Shown: in pieces, positions 10,737 through 25,800 of the stretch
How the letters are laid out: each line of letters starts with the position of its first letter
Position numbering within the stretch: the first letter of the stretch is position 1
Assembly: GCA_013397795.1 (NCBI GenBank)
Contig: VZTJ01004697.1
Span: 724,649 to 788,648 of the forward strand
Reading direction: 5' to 3'
Source of the DNA: Orthonyx spaldingii
Taxonomy: Eukaryota > Chordata > Aves > Passeriformes > Orthonychidae
Length of the DNA stretch: 64,000 nt
The notes under the pieces: generated by a model
Database searches by the model: none
The model's input: only the letters and a program-made list of their open reading frames with translations
What the model was told of the DNA's origin: nothing
Program-made: the position numbers and the translations under genes

Positions 10737-13700
10737 GTAAGTGCATCCTGTTGAACTGTGCGTTGGTTGGCTGAGACAAGAGAAGGCAGTTCAGGTGGGA
10801 GGAGCTGACAGGGCCATCTCAGATATTTGCATCAAACACTTTTCACCTTGAGGTTGCTGTATACTGTTCTGAGTGCCAGTAAATCTTCGTGCTGACCTAA
10901 AACAAGTTCACTTGGCTGGGCCACAAAGCTTTAGTTTTTAGCTCATGTCTCTGGGCAGCTGGTGGCTGATAGCTTCAAGATTTTTATGTAGACATAGTGT
11001 GTGGGAGTGCTTGCCTGGTGAGGGTTATATTACTCCCTCCACCATTTTCCAGTGGAATAGCTGTAAAGTGCAGATTTTAAATGCTACTTGTATGAAATCC
11101 AAGTCTCTCCATTTCAGCAGCACCTTCTCTAATGGTCCAATGATGTTCTACACTGGAAGAAAAGCTCTGTTTGATCATTATTACTGCTTTGTTGTATATA
11201 AAATAAATGATCCAAGATAGGCCTGTAGGTGTGGGGGGGGATTTTTTTGGTATTTTCTCTTTTGGAAGAAGATTTTCTGCTTGTCTTATATGCTAAAATG
11301 TTATCTTCAGGTTCTCAGGTTATTAGTTGCAAAAGGTTTTTCTTCAGATGCCTTTAAAAATAAATCTTCTGTCATTATTTAATTCAAAGTCCTGAAAAAT
11401 GTTTATTATTTGCTATAGTAGATGTGTGGCACTATGTCCTCTAGCAGAGGAATGAAACATTTCTTTCCCCTCTAGAAATCTGAGGATTTCTGCAGTGAAA
11501 CCATAGATGAAAATTCTTGGCATGCTTGTATTTCTGAGGTACAAAACATGCAGAAATGCCTGCTGCTAATTTCCAGGTCTTCTTTCCATACAGTAAAATT
11601 AGCAAAGGAGCACAGCATACTTTTTAGAGCCCTTTTGGAAGGGCATTTATTAAAAAAAACCAAAATGTTTTGGTGGAGTCTTCCCTCTTCCCAAACAAAG
11701 GTATTTGCATTTTCATCTGATTCACCCAAGTGTACATCTGTTTGTAGGCAGAGGATTTAGGAGACTTGTATTCTGGAAGATTTCTAGTGGTATAAGCAGG
11801 AGGAGGAAGTAATAAATTTCCTCAAGCCTTAGATGACAACAATGGAGCAACAAAATCAGATCTAGATGGGTTTTTTGTGTAGCTTTTAAAAAACTTTATT
11901 TGCAGGCTTTTTTTAAAAGAAATTATCTTGGGTGCTAAGAGTTTCCGTTACCTTCTCTGGGTTTGGGAATTATTTTGTTATTTCTTATTGATACATTTCA
12001 TAAGACACTATCATCTTTAAGTCCAAATTTTGTAGCAGCTGAGATTTTTCTTTTGTATTAACTACCTGTGGGAGACTTTAGAGTATAAGTACTGTGTTTC
12101 AGATGAAGAACCTCACCAAATGAACACCCTAGACTTTCAGTAACTTATATAGTTTTCTTTTACTCTCTTAATTTTTCATTGTAACCTTTTTTGAAATTTC
12201 CCCAGATTGCTCTAAGTCAAGAGTGATGGGATGGTACAAAACGTGTCCCCTGTGGCTTGAATTGAGTCTTTGCTAGGGTGGAAGAAAATGGAGTTCATTG
12301 GTTCTTTTAAGACTTTAGGTTTAGATTCAAAACTGAATAAATTGGATTAAATGTAAAACTGGATAAAATATTAATTTAAATGTGTCTCTTTGAAACAGAG
12401 GTGCCCAAATGTAGATCCTGAGAACTGTTCACTTAGAAATGCATTTATTTTGTATGCAGTTCATTAAAAGGCCTTAAACAGTACCAGATCAGCCTATAGA
12501 TATAAGGGTTTGGCAAAAAGTTAGTGAAAATACTGTACTGTTTTGTAATGTCAGTTGGATTATTGATATTTCTGGATGCTAAAGACCAGTCCATTTCCAT
12601 GAGTTATTTCAACAATTGCTTCATTTCAAAGTCCTAGGAAACAAATATTTATGAGCTAGTTATAGATGTTCCTGGGACTCTTAGACACGTGGGCATAGAA
12701 TTTAGGATCAAATTTAGGATTGCACTTCAGATACATCTCTGTGTGCAAAGCCACATACTGACTTTCTGTGTAAGTGGCTACTCATTTCAGGCCCATGTCT
12801 GTATGTGTTTTTAATTCAGGCTTGAAAGTCATGCTGTGCCTGAGAAAATCTAAGATGAATTATTTTGTTCTGATGTGCCCTGTTGTGAAGCATTTTATTT
12901 CCTTAAAAACATCATATATATAAAATATGATCACTCCAGATTTCTTGATAAGGAAATAAGGAACCATACGAAGTCTAAATCCAAGTACTTAACAAAATTA
13001 TAGCACCAGCTATAGTATAGGAAAGTCAAATTAAGTGTGAATATATCTAGTTTCAGGACTTAAAAGCAACACATACTCTATGAGAGAAACAGAAACATGC
13101 AGACATTTTCAGAATTGGAAGCGTAATGTAAAACACTTGACCTAAGGATGCATGGATTTGGGATTCATGGAACTGTTTCCAGGCCGATTATATATTTATT
13201 ACAACACGTGCATTAACTTATCCATTAATCACAGAACGGTGACTCCAGAATAAACATTAATTTTTGAAAGTCATGAATACATGAGTAAATTTTACACAGT
13301 TAATTTGAGACATGCAACCAGAAAGTGGCTTTTAGTCGACAGTATACAAAATACTTCCTTTTGACAGGTAGCACAAATATGTCAGAAGAGTGGGGCACCT
13401 ACTGCGATACTGAAAGGCAAACACTTGGCATCCTTGTGGTTTAAAACCAATGAGGCTGAGGTTTTTTTCCTCACTAGTCCTGGAAAATAAATACCAACTT
13501 TCAACGCTTGTGATAAAGGCCTTTAGGCTTCTAGGCCTAAAGCCCCCTCTAAATTAAATTTCGGAGCCCTGCTTGTTTATACAAAAATTGTTCTCTTTAG
13601 GCAAATCTAGGTACATATTCTCACTCAGTTTAATAGATAGAGCTGGTTTTGTGTCCAATAATAAAAATGCAGGTGTGGGGGGTTTTTTGCAGGATATATG

Positions 13701-16700
13701 TCTGACTCTTTTAAATCTGTTTTGAAATAAATGTTGTGTTAAATGTAGCCCTACTTCTGTGGAATTACTAATGGGAAATCTTTCATTGAGAAAGATTACT
13801 GTATCAGTTAACCACTGTCAGTACCCCTTTGAGGAAACAAAAATAATAATAAAAGAACATTGAGGCCTGATCTTCAAACAGGACAACTTATAAAATGATC
13901 TGTAACAGTTTAAAGAATGCAGTATGCAGCGTGTTTTTTTGTGACAGAACTTGTCCCTTCAGTTTAATGCTTGCTGTGGTCTGTTGTGTTGTAAAAGTGA
14001 AACAGAAAACTGGACTGCAGCAATACCACCCCTCTCCTCTGGACTTCTCACTAGTTTACTTCTCTCTAATCTGTGTGTTTCCAGATTGTCTCCTGTTCCC
14101 TGTTTCACTGTGTTGGCTCTTTTGTTTTATTTGCCTTTTAAAGCAGTGGAAAATCGATGCTACTTGTAGCTGAGCCTCAGTTACCAAGAGGCTCTTGCCC
14201 TGTGTTTATATAATTGCTTAATTTCAGCATTAGTGTGGATCCAGCTGACCGCATGTATTTCTGGGTGTAAACACCAGGTAACATGGCATATTTGTGATCC
14301 TGTTATTGTCTGTATCAAAATAACAATAATTCTTGATGTTTTAATGACTCTTCCTCAGATGTTTCATTTACCTCTTAATCAGGGTGATGAAAATGCATTA
14401 AATTAGTTAAGCATTGGGTTTGTCTGTATACATATAAAATAATTGCTTTTCTGCAATACCATCCTGATGTAGGTTTTTTACGGTGGGTTTACGCTTAAAG
14501 GAAAAGTTTACATTAAAAACAAAAAGCACTTCCTTTTTGTTATTAAGTATATTTCCATTCTGAAAAAATTCTGTGTTATGACATCAGCATTATCTTCACT
14601 ACTTCCTCCATCGGCATCTCAAACGTAATACAGAGCCTTTTAGGCATTGTGTTAGGAGTAAGGGGAGACTCCAGTGGTGGAAGTGTTCTTAAAATAAACC
14701 CTTCCTTGCTAAGCAGCATAATAGATATAATAATTAAGCAAGCAGATTCAGGGCTTTTTAATGATTTCCAGGTCCAGGGGACATGATAACAGATGGATAT
14801 TTCTGAATGATTGAAATGGATGCTTTTGAACTCTTTGAAATATTTGAAATAAAGTGTGCTGGTAAACACCGAGTGCAGTGTCCATGGTGCTGCAGTTACC
14901 ACTGGCTTTTGTTGGAAATAATGTTTTCTTTCTCTTTTGTTTTATATTTTGATGAAGTGTTCTATGTTTTAATTACCAGTATATAGTTTGTTGGCAAGAG
15001 ATACAACCACATTGCCTAGGACAAACAGTGCTGTATTTGTCTTCTGTCTCTTTTCTTTTGGATTATCAGTGAGTGGAATCCCTATTTGCTTTGATTTGCT
15101 AGCTCATATTGTAAAAGATTCCTGCCTTTATCTTCCTCTTCTATACCAAAATGATCCTCTGAAGTCTGAGCAAATATTTCTGTTTCACTCTCAAATGGGC
15201 CAGATGGAAGAGCTGACTTCTGCTGTCACAAGAATTCCGTCTGAAGTGCTGTTAACAACATTTAAACCATGATTTCCATGGGGTCCATTTTATCATTAAT
15301 GACAGGGCATGTTAGAAGAACAGCAGTGACAGCAGCTACATAAGAACATGCTTGAGTTAAGACCGGAGCTTAATGTCCAATCATCACTGGTTACTGTCAC
15401 GTGCCATTATTCCAGTCATTTACTTGACTTGCAGCAGGAAAAGCTTCAGTGCTTGCTGTACACTGGGCAGCATCCTTTTTCATTCAGCATATTTCAGTGT
15501 GTCATCAAGCTCCCTTAGGAATTCTGCCTACAATCTGCTGATTTAATAGTTTACTGAAAAGGGGAGGACTGTTTCCCTCAGTTATTCCCTTTGGTATGAA
15601 ATAGCATTATTATATCCCGTATTTCTTGTTATAAATTTGCAATAAACTTGGCAATAGAAATTGACCTTAGAGCTCAGGATGTATCAGGAATCTGAGTGTT
15701 TCATCTATATTCAGCTGCTGGCAGACACTTGAGGATATGAAGTGTCCCTAAATCTGGTTTAGCAAGAAGTCAGCAAAGTTCCTTTTTCAGCCAAAGACTC
15801 CAGCATCATTGTAAATCAAACCATTGCAATGATTTCAGTGTCATCATCGCATTCTGATTTCTTGTTGCTAGTTGCATGAGAGAGCAAAAGAGCTGTGACA
15901 GTCCTAAATATGGCTAACCCCTCCTTATATAAACAGTGATCAATGCAGTATGGTCGTCAAAGAGGACTCAAAGCATCTCTGATGTGAGAAATTATTAGTT
16001 TGCTGTTAGTCTCAGATGTAGGGGGCTTCAGAGCTTGTCTGCAGCTCAAGAGCTGGGTGGTTGTAGTTGAGCAGGACATCAGCAAACTTCTCTCTTGAAT
16101 GTTGAAAGGCAAATGGATATTTTAGTATGTTCATCATGGTTTATAAGAACTTCATTTCTGGCTTATGAATATTGATACCAACTGGGGGCACTGCCAAAAT
16201 AACTATGGCATACCCACTGTAGCAACGAGCTAATAGTCTGGACATGGCGCATTCTGTGTGCAGCTGTCTGGATAAAAATCCCTATGAACTCTTTGCTGCG
16301 CCTGGAAAGTACTGTAGCTACTGCTCTGCTGAGACAAATGCAACATTACCAGGTGCTGTTGCATCTGGATATATTTATTCTGTCATCCTCTGCCTCAGCT
16401 GGAAGCCCTTTGAGCTGGGGACTGTTCTGTGTTTGTGTGATATTGAATAGGTGGGATCCTGGCACACGAACTGTTCCTGTGTCCTGCATCGGATGTCTGC
16501 GGCAGAGTTGGCTAAAGTTGACTGACTGTGTCTTCGTAATACAGGCAGTTATTTACAATATTTATTTTTAGATGTGGATTAACCTGAGATGTGCTGAAGA
16601 CTTGGGCAGTTCTTCATAGTGTCTTATTTCACCCTTGACACTGTAGCAACTGAGCAGCTTCTGACAGTGCAGTGAGTGGTGTGGCAAACATCTGTCCCAT

Positions 16701-19700
16701 GTGGTTACTTGCCTCTTTTATCTTCAGGGAGAAGTTCTTGTGTACTGTAGTGAGTGGTTGCTTTTTTCATAGATTAGATAGAGTGTGCAGTTTATGTCTA
16801 TAGCTCTGAAGACCAGGAGGGATAATTAGATTCCCTTTGATCTTGTGAAAGACAGGCTGTAGCGCTCCGTCAAGCTGCAGCATTACTGTGCTGTGTTCTT
16901 AATATGAGCAAACTCACAATGAAAGAATTGCATCGAAGAATTAACAAGATGAAAAAAAATCAGGCAGGAACCTAGAGCTTGCAGTTCCACATCTCCTCTT
17001 TTTATTATGTTAACTTTCCATCTATTTTTTTATTGGACAGGGAAGTGCTGTCGTATACTGGTGCTGCTGTTTGCCAGAAGTCAGTAATGGACAAATACCT
17101 TCCGTGTTAGAGGTTGCAAACCTGTATGAAATAATACTCTCATGGTCTTTTCTCCCTTACTGCACATGGTCACTGATGTACTCAAGTGCAGTGCAGAGTT
17201 ACTGTTTACAGCTATTTTATGTTACTGACATGGTATAAAAGTAACATGTTGACTTTTTCTAGTGTACAAACGATCTAGGCAGAAGCTAAGATAGCTTAGC
17301 TATTTCTTTTGTGTTGCAGATGAACGTTGCATTCCTTGGTCTCCAAGTGCTGGTTTACATCTTGATTGATGTTAAGTAATTAAACCAGACTCCAGCTGCT
17401 TAGTGATTCAGAAGTTCAGGGCTCCTATGCTGTAAAAACAACAAGCAACTCCCCACTTACTAACTTTCATCGTTGTTTACTTTGGGCATCATGCAGAATC
17501 ATAAGTGCAAAACCTTTTTTTTTTTCTTTTAATTTTTATTGGATGGGGGAGACAATGAAAATATCTCACTTTTATTTAATACTAAAAAAGGTTAAATTTA
17601 TCATCATCTTGAATTAATTCCAGAATTAAAATTCAAGGCATAAATAAATATTTTCTGTTGTGAGGATGGAGAATGGCTTTACTTTTTGTTTAGATATGTT
17701 TGGTATACCAAAAGTGTATAATGTGTGCACTTCTGTTGGGAGTTATTTTATCCAATAAAAAGGATATGTTTAGTTATGTTTAATGTTTTATTAATGATGC
17801 AAACAATAATAGCATTTTACTAATGTGGTAACAAAGGTATGACGTTGTGAAATTTAGTACATGTAAGTAGCTTTTAGATTGGAATACTCCAAAATCTATG
17901 GGCAACATTATGCCCACAGATGCTGCATAGACTGTGCTAAGTCTGTGTAGCAAACATATCTGGGTTCAACATCATGGCTTTCCAGCAGGAGTCAAGCTGG
18001 TATCAATACGAGGTCATAGGAATACCTGTCAAGGGCAGTATGTGCCAAGAGACATAGTTGACCACTGAGATTTATTCCATGTCCAGATACAAACTCATAA
18101 ATGAGCGTTTTTAGCAAAATTGTTAATCTAATATTGGTCAAAACGTTAGTGTTTGTAAAAAAACTAGTTCTTTAGTGAGCGATGGCTGTGGGTGTGAGTG
18201 TAATCACAGACACTGTGATTGTGGTGTCTGTGCTTGGGGCAGAGTTGGAAACCAACACAGCCTGACAAGGAAATAGTTCATCTAATGTATTTTTGACCTA
18301 ATCATCTAGTTCCAGGCTCAGCAATCAAGTCCAGGCGTGGAACATTATGGTATTTAAAAACAATAGCACATGTGACCTTTGTGCTTTATTACTTGGATCA
18401 CTAATTTTAATAAGGTCTTGTTAGAGCATCTTTTGTCATAAAGTGCACTTTATTGGAGAAATGGACATCAACAAACCATCAACAGCTGGTTTAAATATTG
18501 CTGAATAGTGCACCAGAACACCAATGCTAAGGGAAAATACCTTTTTGTAAAGTGTTAATGCACAGGGAAACAATTCCAAGAGGTGTAAATGGGTTAGTTT
18601 ACCTGGCATAATACTATAATTGCACAGGAAATTACATGATGTACATTCTGTGGGTAAAAGTGACCTGAAAATTTCTTGAATGTATTGTTGATAGGTTTTT
18701 CTTATTAACTTCATTTCACAGTATTTTACAAAGAGATTGTTGCAGGTTTTTTCATAAGTAAATTCTGCTCCCAGTATGACCAGTACCCAGTTCAGACTAA
18801 AGGTAGCATTTTCCTCTTGCTGTACTTCTCTGGAAATTCTATTACAACATTGACACGTTAAAGACTTTTCTTCTGCAGCTGCTGTTTCTGATCACTATTG
18901 ATGATTTTTTTCCGAAGCTGAAAACATGGCCAAGTGTGATTAACACCCTACTGGGTGTAGCAAAGCTTACTGCAGTGGAAGGTTTTGGTTTAAACCTTTG
19001 CCAAATCCATAGCAGAGCTGTAAAGTAGGGAGCTCCCTGCGTCATCCTGGATGCTGGATGTGTGAAGTGCAGCATGCATGGCCTTGGCGCTTGCCCTGGA
19101 TAGAGAGCCCATAGGAGGTCATGGAACTGTTGGCTGAAATTTGCTTTCATGTGACTGCGAGGACTGAATATAGTTGTGATTTCACTCAGGGTCTCGGGGA
19201 CTTTCTGTCATCCCCATGTATAGAACTGTATGTTTTGTTTTACTTCCAGCAGGAAGTTCAACTGGGAAAAGCTAAAGTATTTTCACTGTCTTGCAGACAA
19301 AATACCTTAAATATCTTACACTAGTTGTCAGCCTGTTAGCAAACTAAAGCTAAGCACTGACCTCTTGCCTGTGGTTGTGTTTTGGTCTGTTTTTCTCAGG
19401 TTCCTGTATCCCACTCAATTCTGTGGTTACTGAGTGCTTTTTGGGATAAAAATAAATATAGAAGCTTGTCATCGCTACGTCTGGTTACTCCTCTATGTCT
19501 GTCATTCCCAAGGAAAACTGATGTGCTTGTGTTAATTTTTTTCCCTTTTTCTCCACATGTAAAATGCAGAGTATAAGGTCAAAAGGGCAATGGATCAGAA
19601 AGTGGTAACTGTTGTTGTCTGTCTTCATGTCCTTTTGGTCAGGGGCCTGCCCCACAGCCAAGTCCCATCTCCTGTGCAGCCAAGAGTCCTTGGTACAGGA

Positions 19701-22647
19701 GTGTGACTGTTCCTGAAAAGGGGAGTTATTGGGAATGGTGCAGCTCCCAGGGACTTGATCTTTTAGGAATTTTGTGCCCCTAAAAATTACAGTCTTGAAA
19801 ATAGAGACAGAGAATGTTCAGTGTGATACAACGTCCTGCAGAGAGTTGGTGAAACGAGCAGAGCACAGCAGAAATGTAACATTCATTACGCGAGTCTTGG
19901 TTAATGAGGGATGTGAGGATGCATATTGTAGGTGCAGTGTTTTTTTCAGAGATGGCACTTTCAAGCAGACTAATTCCAGAATCCAGTCTGTGTATGACTG
20001 GAAAACACCAGGTGATGGCGGAAATGTTTTGTGATCAGTCCGGAACAAATATGAAGGGCAGTGAACAGAAAGCTAGATCTTGCATTACTTGAAATTACTT
20101 GTTTGTCTATGTCTGACAGTAAATTCACTTTTTTGAAACCTTTAACGTGTAGGCAGTGAAATGTACCTGAATTATCCTCATTTCTTTTCCATGTAGTGCA
20201 GCTTTTAATTGAAAAAGCAACTAAGTCCTTGTATCTTTTTTTTTATTTTCCTAATCAATACCTATTTAGGCACTGTCTGTAATTTGAAAACAGCTCATAG
20301 ATGCCAAAGTCATACCAGACTGAAAATTTCACACCAGTACGTGTGCCATTTGATTTTTTTTTTTAATAAAAGCAAACAAAAAATAGTGGACAAGCAACTT
20401 TAATTTTTAAAGCATATTATTTTATTATAGAAATATCTAGTATTTAAGAAAAAGTTCCTTAATTTTATTTGGCGATAGAACCCCAAAATATCACAACATT
20501 CCTTAGTACAGTGTAAAAGAAAAAGTATCTAGCTTCTCTTTCCACCCTCTACTCTTTGCTATTTTTAAAACTGGACACCATTTAATGGTTCTTGTTATTA
20601 CTCATTCTGTAAAATAAATAAGTAATACAGGAGGAACAGGAAGTCAGGTACCTAATTAAACAGATGTTACAAAACTTCATCCATGTTCTAACTGCAATAC
20701 ATACACTAAAAAGCTGAAATGCCACTCATTATTCTTGTTTTTTAATTTCTTATTACTTCAGAATTTTTAGGCTTTGTGAGAAATGTCTTTATCTGGAAGG
20801 AAAGGTAAAGATTTGCGTGTGTGCTTTGTCCTAGAGGATTTGCACTGTGGTTGGTGTATACGGTGCCTATGCCAAGAACCGGAAGGTAGTAGACAAGAAA
20901 TAGCTGTGTTTGAGTCCTAAATTGGCGGCTGGGATAATAAATAATAGGGGGATGCAACCACAGTATTTGTTCTTCAGTGAATTTAGAAAGTGTTCTCCGT
21001 CCATCTGCTTTTTATTTTAGAAACCTAACCCAGTCCCACCTATGTAAAAATTACAGATGCTAATTTTAAATTTCGTGGGGGGTTTTTGGGTGGTTAGTTT
21101 TTTGGTTTGGTTTTTTTTTCAGACCACCCACATGGGGGCACCTGCCAGGTTTTCTGGGGTAGTTCCTTTACTCTGCAGGACTCTGAGGTTTTCTGTAAGT
21201 GTTTGTGCTGGGTCTCATCCATTCATCATTATTACATCTTAGTGTAGGTTTCAGGTTTGCTAAATTATGTTAAATCACTTCCATATTGAAACACATGAAT
21301 AATTTTAAATGACTTTGTGCTGCTAACAGCAGGATCAGATTATTAGAGCTCTTAATTGTTTCTGTCTTTTTGTCTGAAAGCTTTCAGACTTTTGCTGTGA
21401 GTTATGAACTGGCAAATAATGTATACTATAGGCCTTGCAGTATTACCAGCAATGGCACATCTGAGACATGGTTACAACTAGAAACACTTTTTCTGAAGGA
21501 AGCACAGTTTAAAGGTATGAACCTCTCACAAAAACAGTTCAATATAAATCATACCTAATGGAGCTGTAGTCAGTACAGTTTGCACTGAAAAGAAAATGTA
21601 TTATTAAAAATATTTGGATGGCAGGAGTCTCTTGTTTGTTAAGAACTTTTTTTATGCATGCAAGATGTCCCTGTGTCAGAAAGATCTAAAGATAACAACA
21701 ACAACAACAACAAAGGAAGGAAGGGAGGAAAGAATAGAAACAAGCCAAGAATCTGAAGTCTGAGAATTGCAAGTTTTGAGTTCAGGTCCTACCTGAGTAG
21801 GCAAGGCATTTGCATAGACTGCAGGACATATAAAACATGCAGTAGAGAAAGGAGATTGATACCTCTGCAGTTACACTCTGATGGAGAAAACATTCAAAGT
21901 GCACGTGGCGGTAGTGACAGGTCTAGTACAGAGACTGAAAAAAAGAGATGGAGAGTGTTTTGATAGGAGGGAAACAAAATGAGTCAGAAAGCTGTACCTT
22001 AGTTCCTGGTTTAGCCTTGTCCCATCTGTGCTTCCTCTGGTCAGCTCTTTGAAAGGCTGAAGCAATACGAATGCCTGACTAAATTGAGTTGGGGAGGGTT
22101 GGAGAGGAAGGGGACAAGTCTTGGGGATGCTGTGGTGAAGCAGATGGGTTGTGGGAGAAGGAGAGAGGAGGAAAGAGTAATTGAAGGATGTAAGCTTCAG
22201 TGAACAGGAATAGCCATATCAGCAGTGACAGAAGGAGGAAATGAGCTGAGGATATGGGAGAAAAGTCGGCTGATCTTGGTGATACCACTGGACACGTTTG
22301 TTTGGAATGTGATAACTTTAATTCTGTTGGCAAATTGGTGTATTTCAGACTCAAATCATTACTGTTGGCTTGATGGCTTTTTCTTTTTCTGATATTAAAT
22401 TTCGATGCTGCAATTCTGGACACCTTGGTGCTCCTCTAGGAACTAAGAGGATGTGTGTTCAAAAGTAGTAACTCCCAGGAAATTAACTTTGCCATTTCTT
22501 AGCTCCTAGGTTTCTATCCAAATAATTTGAAAAAGAAATGTTTATCCTATATAGGTCTGTGTGCCCACTTTTACCTCTGAAGTCCTTTGGGAATTTTCCC
22601 TTGGTAGTACAGTTTGTTTCACGTGTTGAACCCAGGCTTCCGTGTTC
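10737..22647 (+). other. KCNQ1: KCNQ1 intron 11, first segment
   Basis: This is nearly 12 kb of AT-rich intronic sequence after the exon 11 donor. It contains a G/T-rich patch at 21076-21119 and a short AAC microsatellite at 21694-21711 running into purine-rich GGAAGG repeats. A small inverted repeat lies at 13521-13542 (CTTTAGGC / GCCTAAAG). I recognise no exon or CR1 copy. The open frames of 70-110 codons here show no family resemblance. Confidence 0.75.
21694..21711. repeat. (AAC)6 microsatellite
   Basis: There are six perfect AAC units, followed directly by a purine-rich run of GGAAGG-type units to about 21735. Confidence 0.9.
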
Positions 22648-22814
22648 AGAGCTGCCAGTGAGAAGTTGTGGATGTCCCATCCCTGACAGTGTTCAAGGCC
22701 AGGTTGGATGGGGCTCTTCATAACCCAGTTCAGTGAAAGGTATCCCTGCCCCCATGGCAGGGGTTTGGAAGTAGATGACCTTTAAGATCCCTTTCAACCC
22801 AGGTCATTCTGTGA
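22648..22814 (+). mobile_element. CR1 LINE fragment, 3' end
   Basis: The + strand carries the standard CR1 3' region in order. First comes GAAGTTGTGGATGTCCCATCCCTG, in the CR1 form GTGGATGCCCCATCCCTGGC. Then follow CAGTGTTCAAGGCCAGGTTG, GATGGGGCTCT, a CCCTGCCCCCATGGCAGGGG block, GATGACCTTTAAGATCCCTT and a final CATTCTGTGA, close to the CR1 terminal octamer unit ATTCTATG. It is about 167 bp long and severely 5'-truncated. It is better preserved than the copy at 7914. Confidence 0.92.
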
Positions 22815-25800
22815 AAAAAGAGACCACGTAAAGAAAACAGCCTTTGAGAGGGGCAAAAGCTGTTTTCTTTATTTCTTTTTTCTTTTTCCTTATGTTGTTA
22901 ATAAACCTGACAGTGATTTAAGATCCTATCACTTTGGAATTGTGCATTGCTCTTTTCCAAATTGCTTTCTATCATCCCTACCTTATATTTTGTTTTGTCA
23001 TGGTTTCAAGAAGTGTAGAGCTCTAGTTTCACACTCAAGAAACTAGCTTAATTCATTGGTTTAGTGGGGTTTTTTTTCATATTAAGACAAGAGAAATATG
23101 TTAGAGATGTGAGAAATCACCCTTCTAATGGAAGGGGATCTAGTTAGGCACAAGGGGGCAGTCATGTTATATATGAAATTTTCCCTACTTCAGAGTTACT
23201 CAACTATGGGTTAATAGGCAATTGGGTGACAAAATTAGCATTGTAGGGTGGCATGAGTGCAATCTTACATTTCAACAGGTTTCATTGATGCTCCAAATAG
23301 TGTGTTTGCCAGAATTTTAAGACAGATTTACTTGTAATCCTTATTTTGAAGGGTAAAAAAAAAAAAAATCTGAGTGTGTATGATAAACCTTTTCAGTCTT
23401 AAAGGTTAAAAATATATATGTACGTGTATGATAATGTAAGTGTTAGATGAGCTGACTGCAGTACTTTTCACACTTGTCACCTGCAGACATCTCACTCAAG
23501 TGTTAATATCGCCTCAGGACTGTGGAATAAGAGGAAATCTAAACATAATATATCTTTTAGAAACTCTGGATACAAAGGATTTTAGCTGCAAAGTGTACTT
23601 GGTTTAAAAGTTGTTGATCTCTGAGAGGGATTGAGTAGGAGATCTCTCTAAATTTGTTTTGGACATGAGATAGGATAGCTCTAAGGAAGCCTTATTTCCC
23701 TCCTTCTCATGCCTGCTCCTTGCATTCCTAAAGGCCAGGTGGGTGATGTTCAATAAGATTAGTGAAGATTCAGTACAATTACTGTGATCAGGGCTTGTTG
23801 GGAAGCATTAAAACTTAAAGTTCGCCAGGTGAGGGATAGTGTTTTCCCTCAGTCATTCTGCTTTGTGTTTGAATGATCCAACTGCTCCCAACATGAAGGC
23901 AAAACTGTTTGATTTGCCTTGCAGCTGAAGTTGCATGAGCACAGAGTAACAGCACCATAGTTTTAAAGTAAAGTGATTTTATTCCTAATCTGTCACAACA
24001 CATCATGAACAAGTCTTGCAGCATAGGTCTTGAGCACAGCTTTGCACACAGGTTTCAAACATAGGTCCATGGTGAGAACAGGTCTCAGAAGAGAATGCAG
24101 GGTGGAAAATAAGGTAACAGCTTAACATGTTGTCTAACTCTAAGTTTGGAATCTGTTTCCTGTTAAGAGAGATCACTTATTTAAAAGCTGGTAGACCTTT
24201 AGTATTCTGCTGCTGAACAAGGTTACCTGTAGCATTCTGTCACTTTAGCACATCAGAATCTCCCTGGTTTTTGGAAACTATTAAAAGAAAAAGGAAAAAC
24301 CCTTGAAAGATGAGACAAAATGTTATAAATAGTGCTGGAACCACTGAGTCCTCAACTGGATGTAAACAGGGTGTAAGTGACTCAGAGGGGTGATAATCCT
24401 AAAGTTTATATTGCCATCTCCTAGCATGTCTCACTTGAGGTCATTATTGTAGAAAGTGGGCTTTTCCTTGGAAAATTATGATACTTGGGAAGTTGCATTT
24501 TTTTAATGTTTCTTCATCATGGCTGACAGCATTTTGCTATATATATTTTTGGGGACTGAATATTAGTTTCATCAGATGTGGCATACTTTGCTGTCATGAA
24601 AGAATAAAAAGATTCAGATGGTCTGTTCTTCATGAGTTCCCTTATTTTAACCTCCTTAGCCAGGTTGGATCAACAAGAAGAAATTGGGCAGATGTGCATA
24701 CCCTGCTGCATAGGATTATGTGATCCTGCTGTCTCCATGTCACTCATCCCCAGATGGCTTTTGAACTTGTTGTCTGGTTTTACCTTAATTTCTTAGGAGT
24801 TAAGTCTAAATGATACTCAGTTTCATTAATTAAGCAGTTGTGTAGGAGGGGAGGAAGAGGGAAAGCTCACAGGTGGTTTCTCCACTGAAGTGAAAGTCTT
24901 GCAACTCAAAGGGAGCTAAACAACCAGGTTTTGTAAATTCTTCTGTGCATGAAACTATTTCTTTCATTAGAGAGAGGATGAGCTGTTATCTAAGTTGAGA
25001 GCTGGGAAATGCCTGTAATTTAATGTAGTGAAGCCTTACATAAGTAAAGATACATGAAGTTGTGAGGGAAGATGGCTGTGACAGGCTGTTTTCTCAACTG
25101 TGTTTGCACTTCTTGCAGTAAGCCAGTATCTTTACAGCTATTAAATAACTGACACCAGGAGACAACCCCTGTCCTCCTGATAATTTTTCTGTTCTTCTTG
25201 ACAAGTAGGTTCAGATTGATTTCATATGACAGTTTGATGGATGTTTCAATTCAGGGAATGAATATTTCAGTCTCACTCAAGGCCAAACTAGTGAGATTAC
25301 ACTAACCTTGAACTAGGTATTTCCACTTCCAACATCTGTCTGCTTCCAATATGAAATTGTGTATATTCTACTCCAGGTGATAGAGGGGAAAAGTAGATAT
25401 AACAGCTCTGTTTGGGACAGATGGGGAGAAAGGTACTGCAGCAGTTCTTTGACAATGTAAGGCTTAGAGTATCAGTCAAAGTAATTAATTTTTCTGACAG
25501 CAGTCAGTATGTTTTACCTAACTCCTTTAAAGGACAAAACAAGTGAGGTGTACATGAGGCCTGAACAATTTCTTTTTCTTGAAATTACATCTTATGAGAA
25601 TTTGTAGTAGTAGTCCATCATTGACTCTTCTCCAATACTTGTTCCTCTAAGCTGTTGCATCTGAACTCTGTCTTTGGTGCATTTGTGAGAGGGAAAGTGC
25701 TGCTGCATAATAGGCAGGGAAGTAAACTGCAGAGTGTGCTAATTAGTCTTGGTTTATTAAAAATAGGTAAATGTTCTTAGAAACCTTCCTGTAAGATTGT

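Noticed and set aside
13521..13542. Short inverted repeat CTTTAGGC / GCCTAAAG
   Set aside because: An 8-bp stem is common by chance, and no other feature supports a function.
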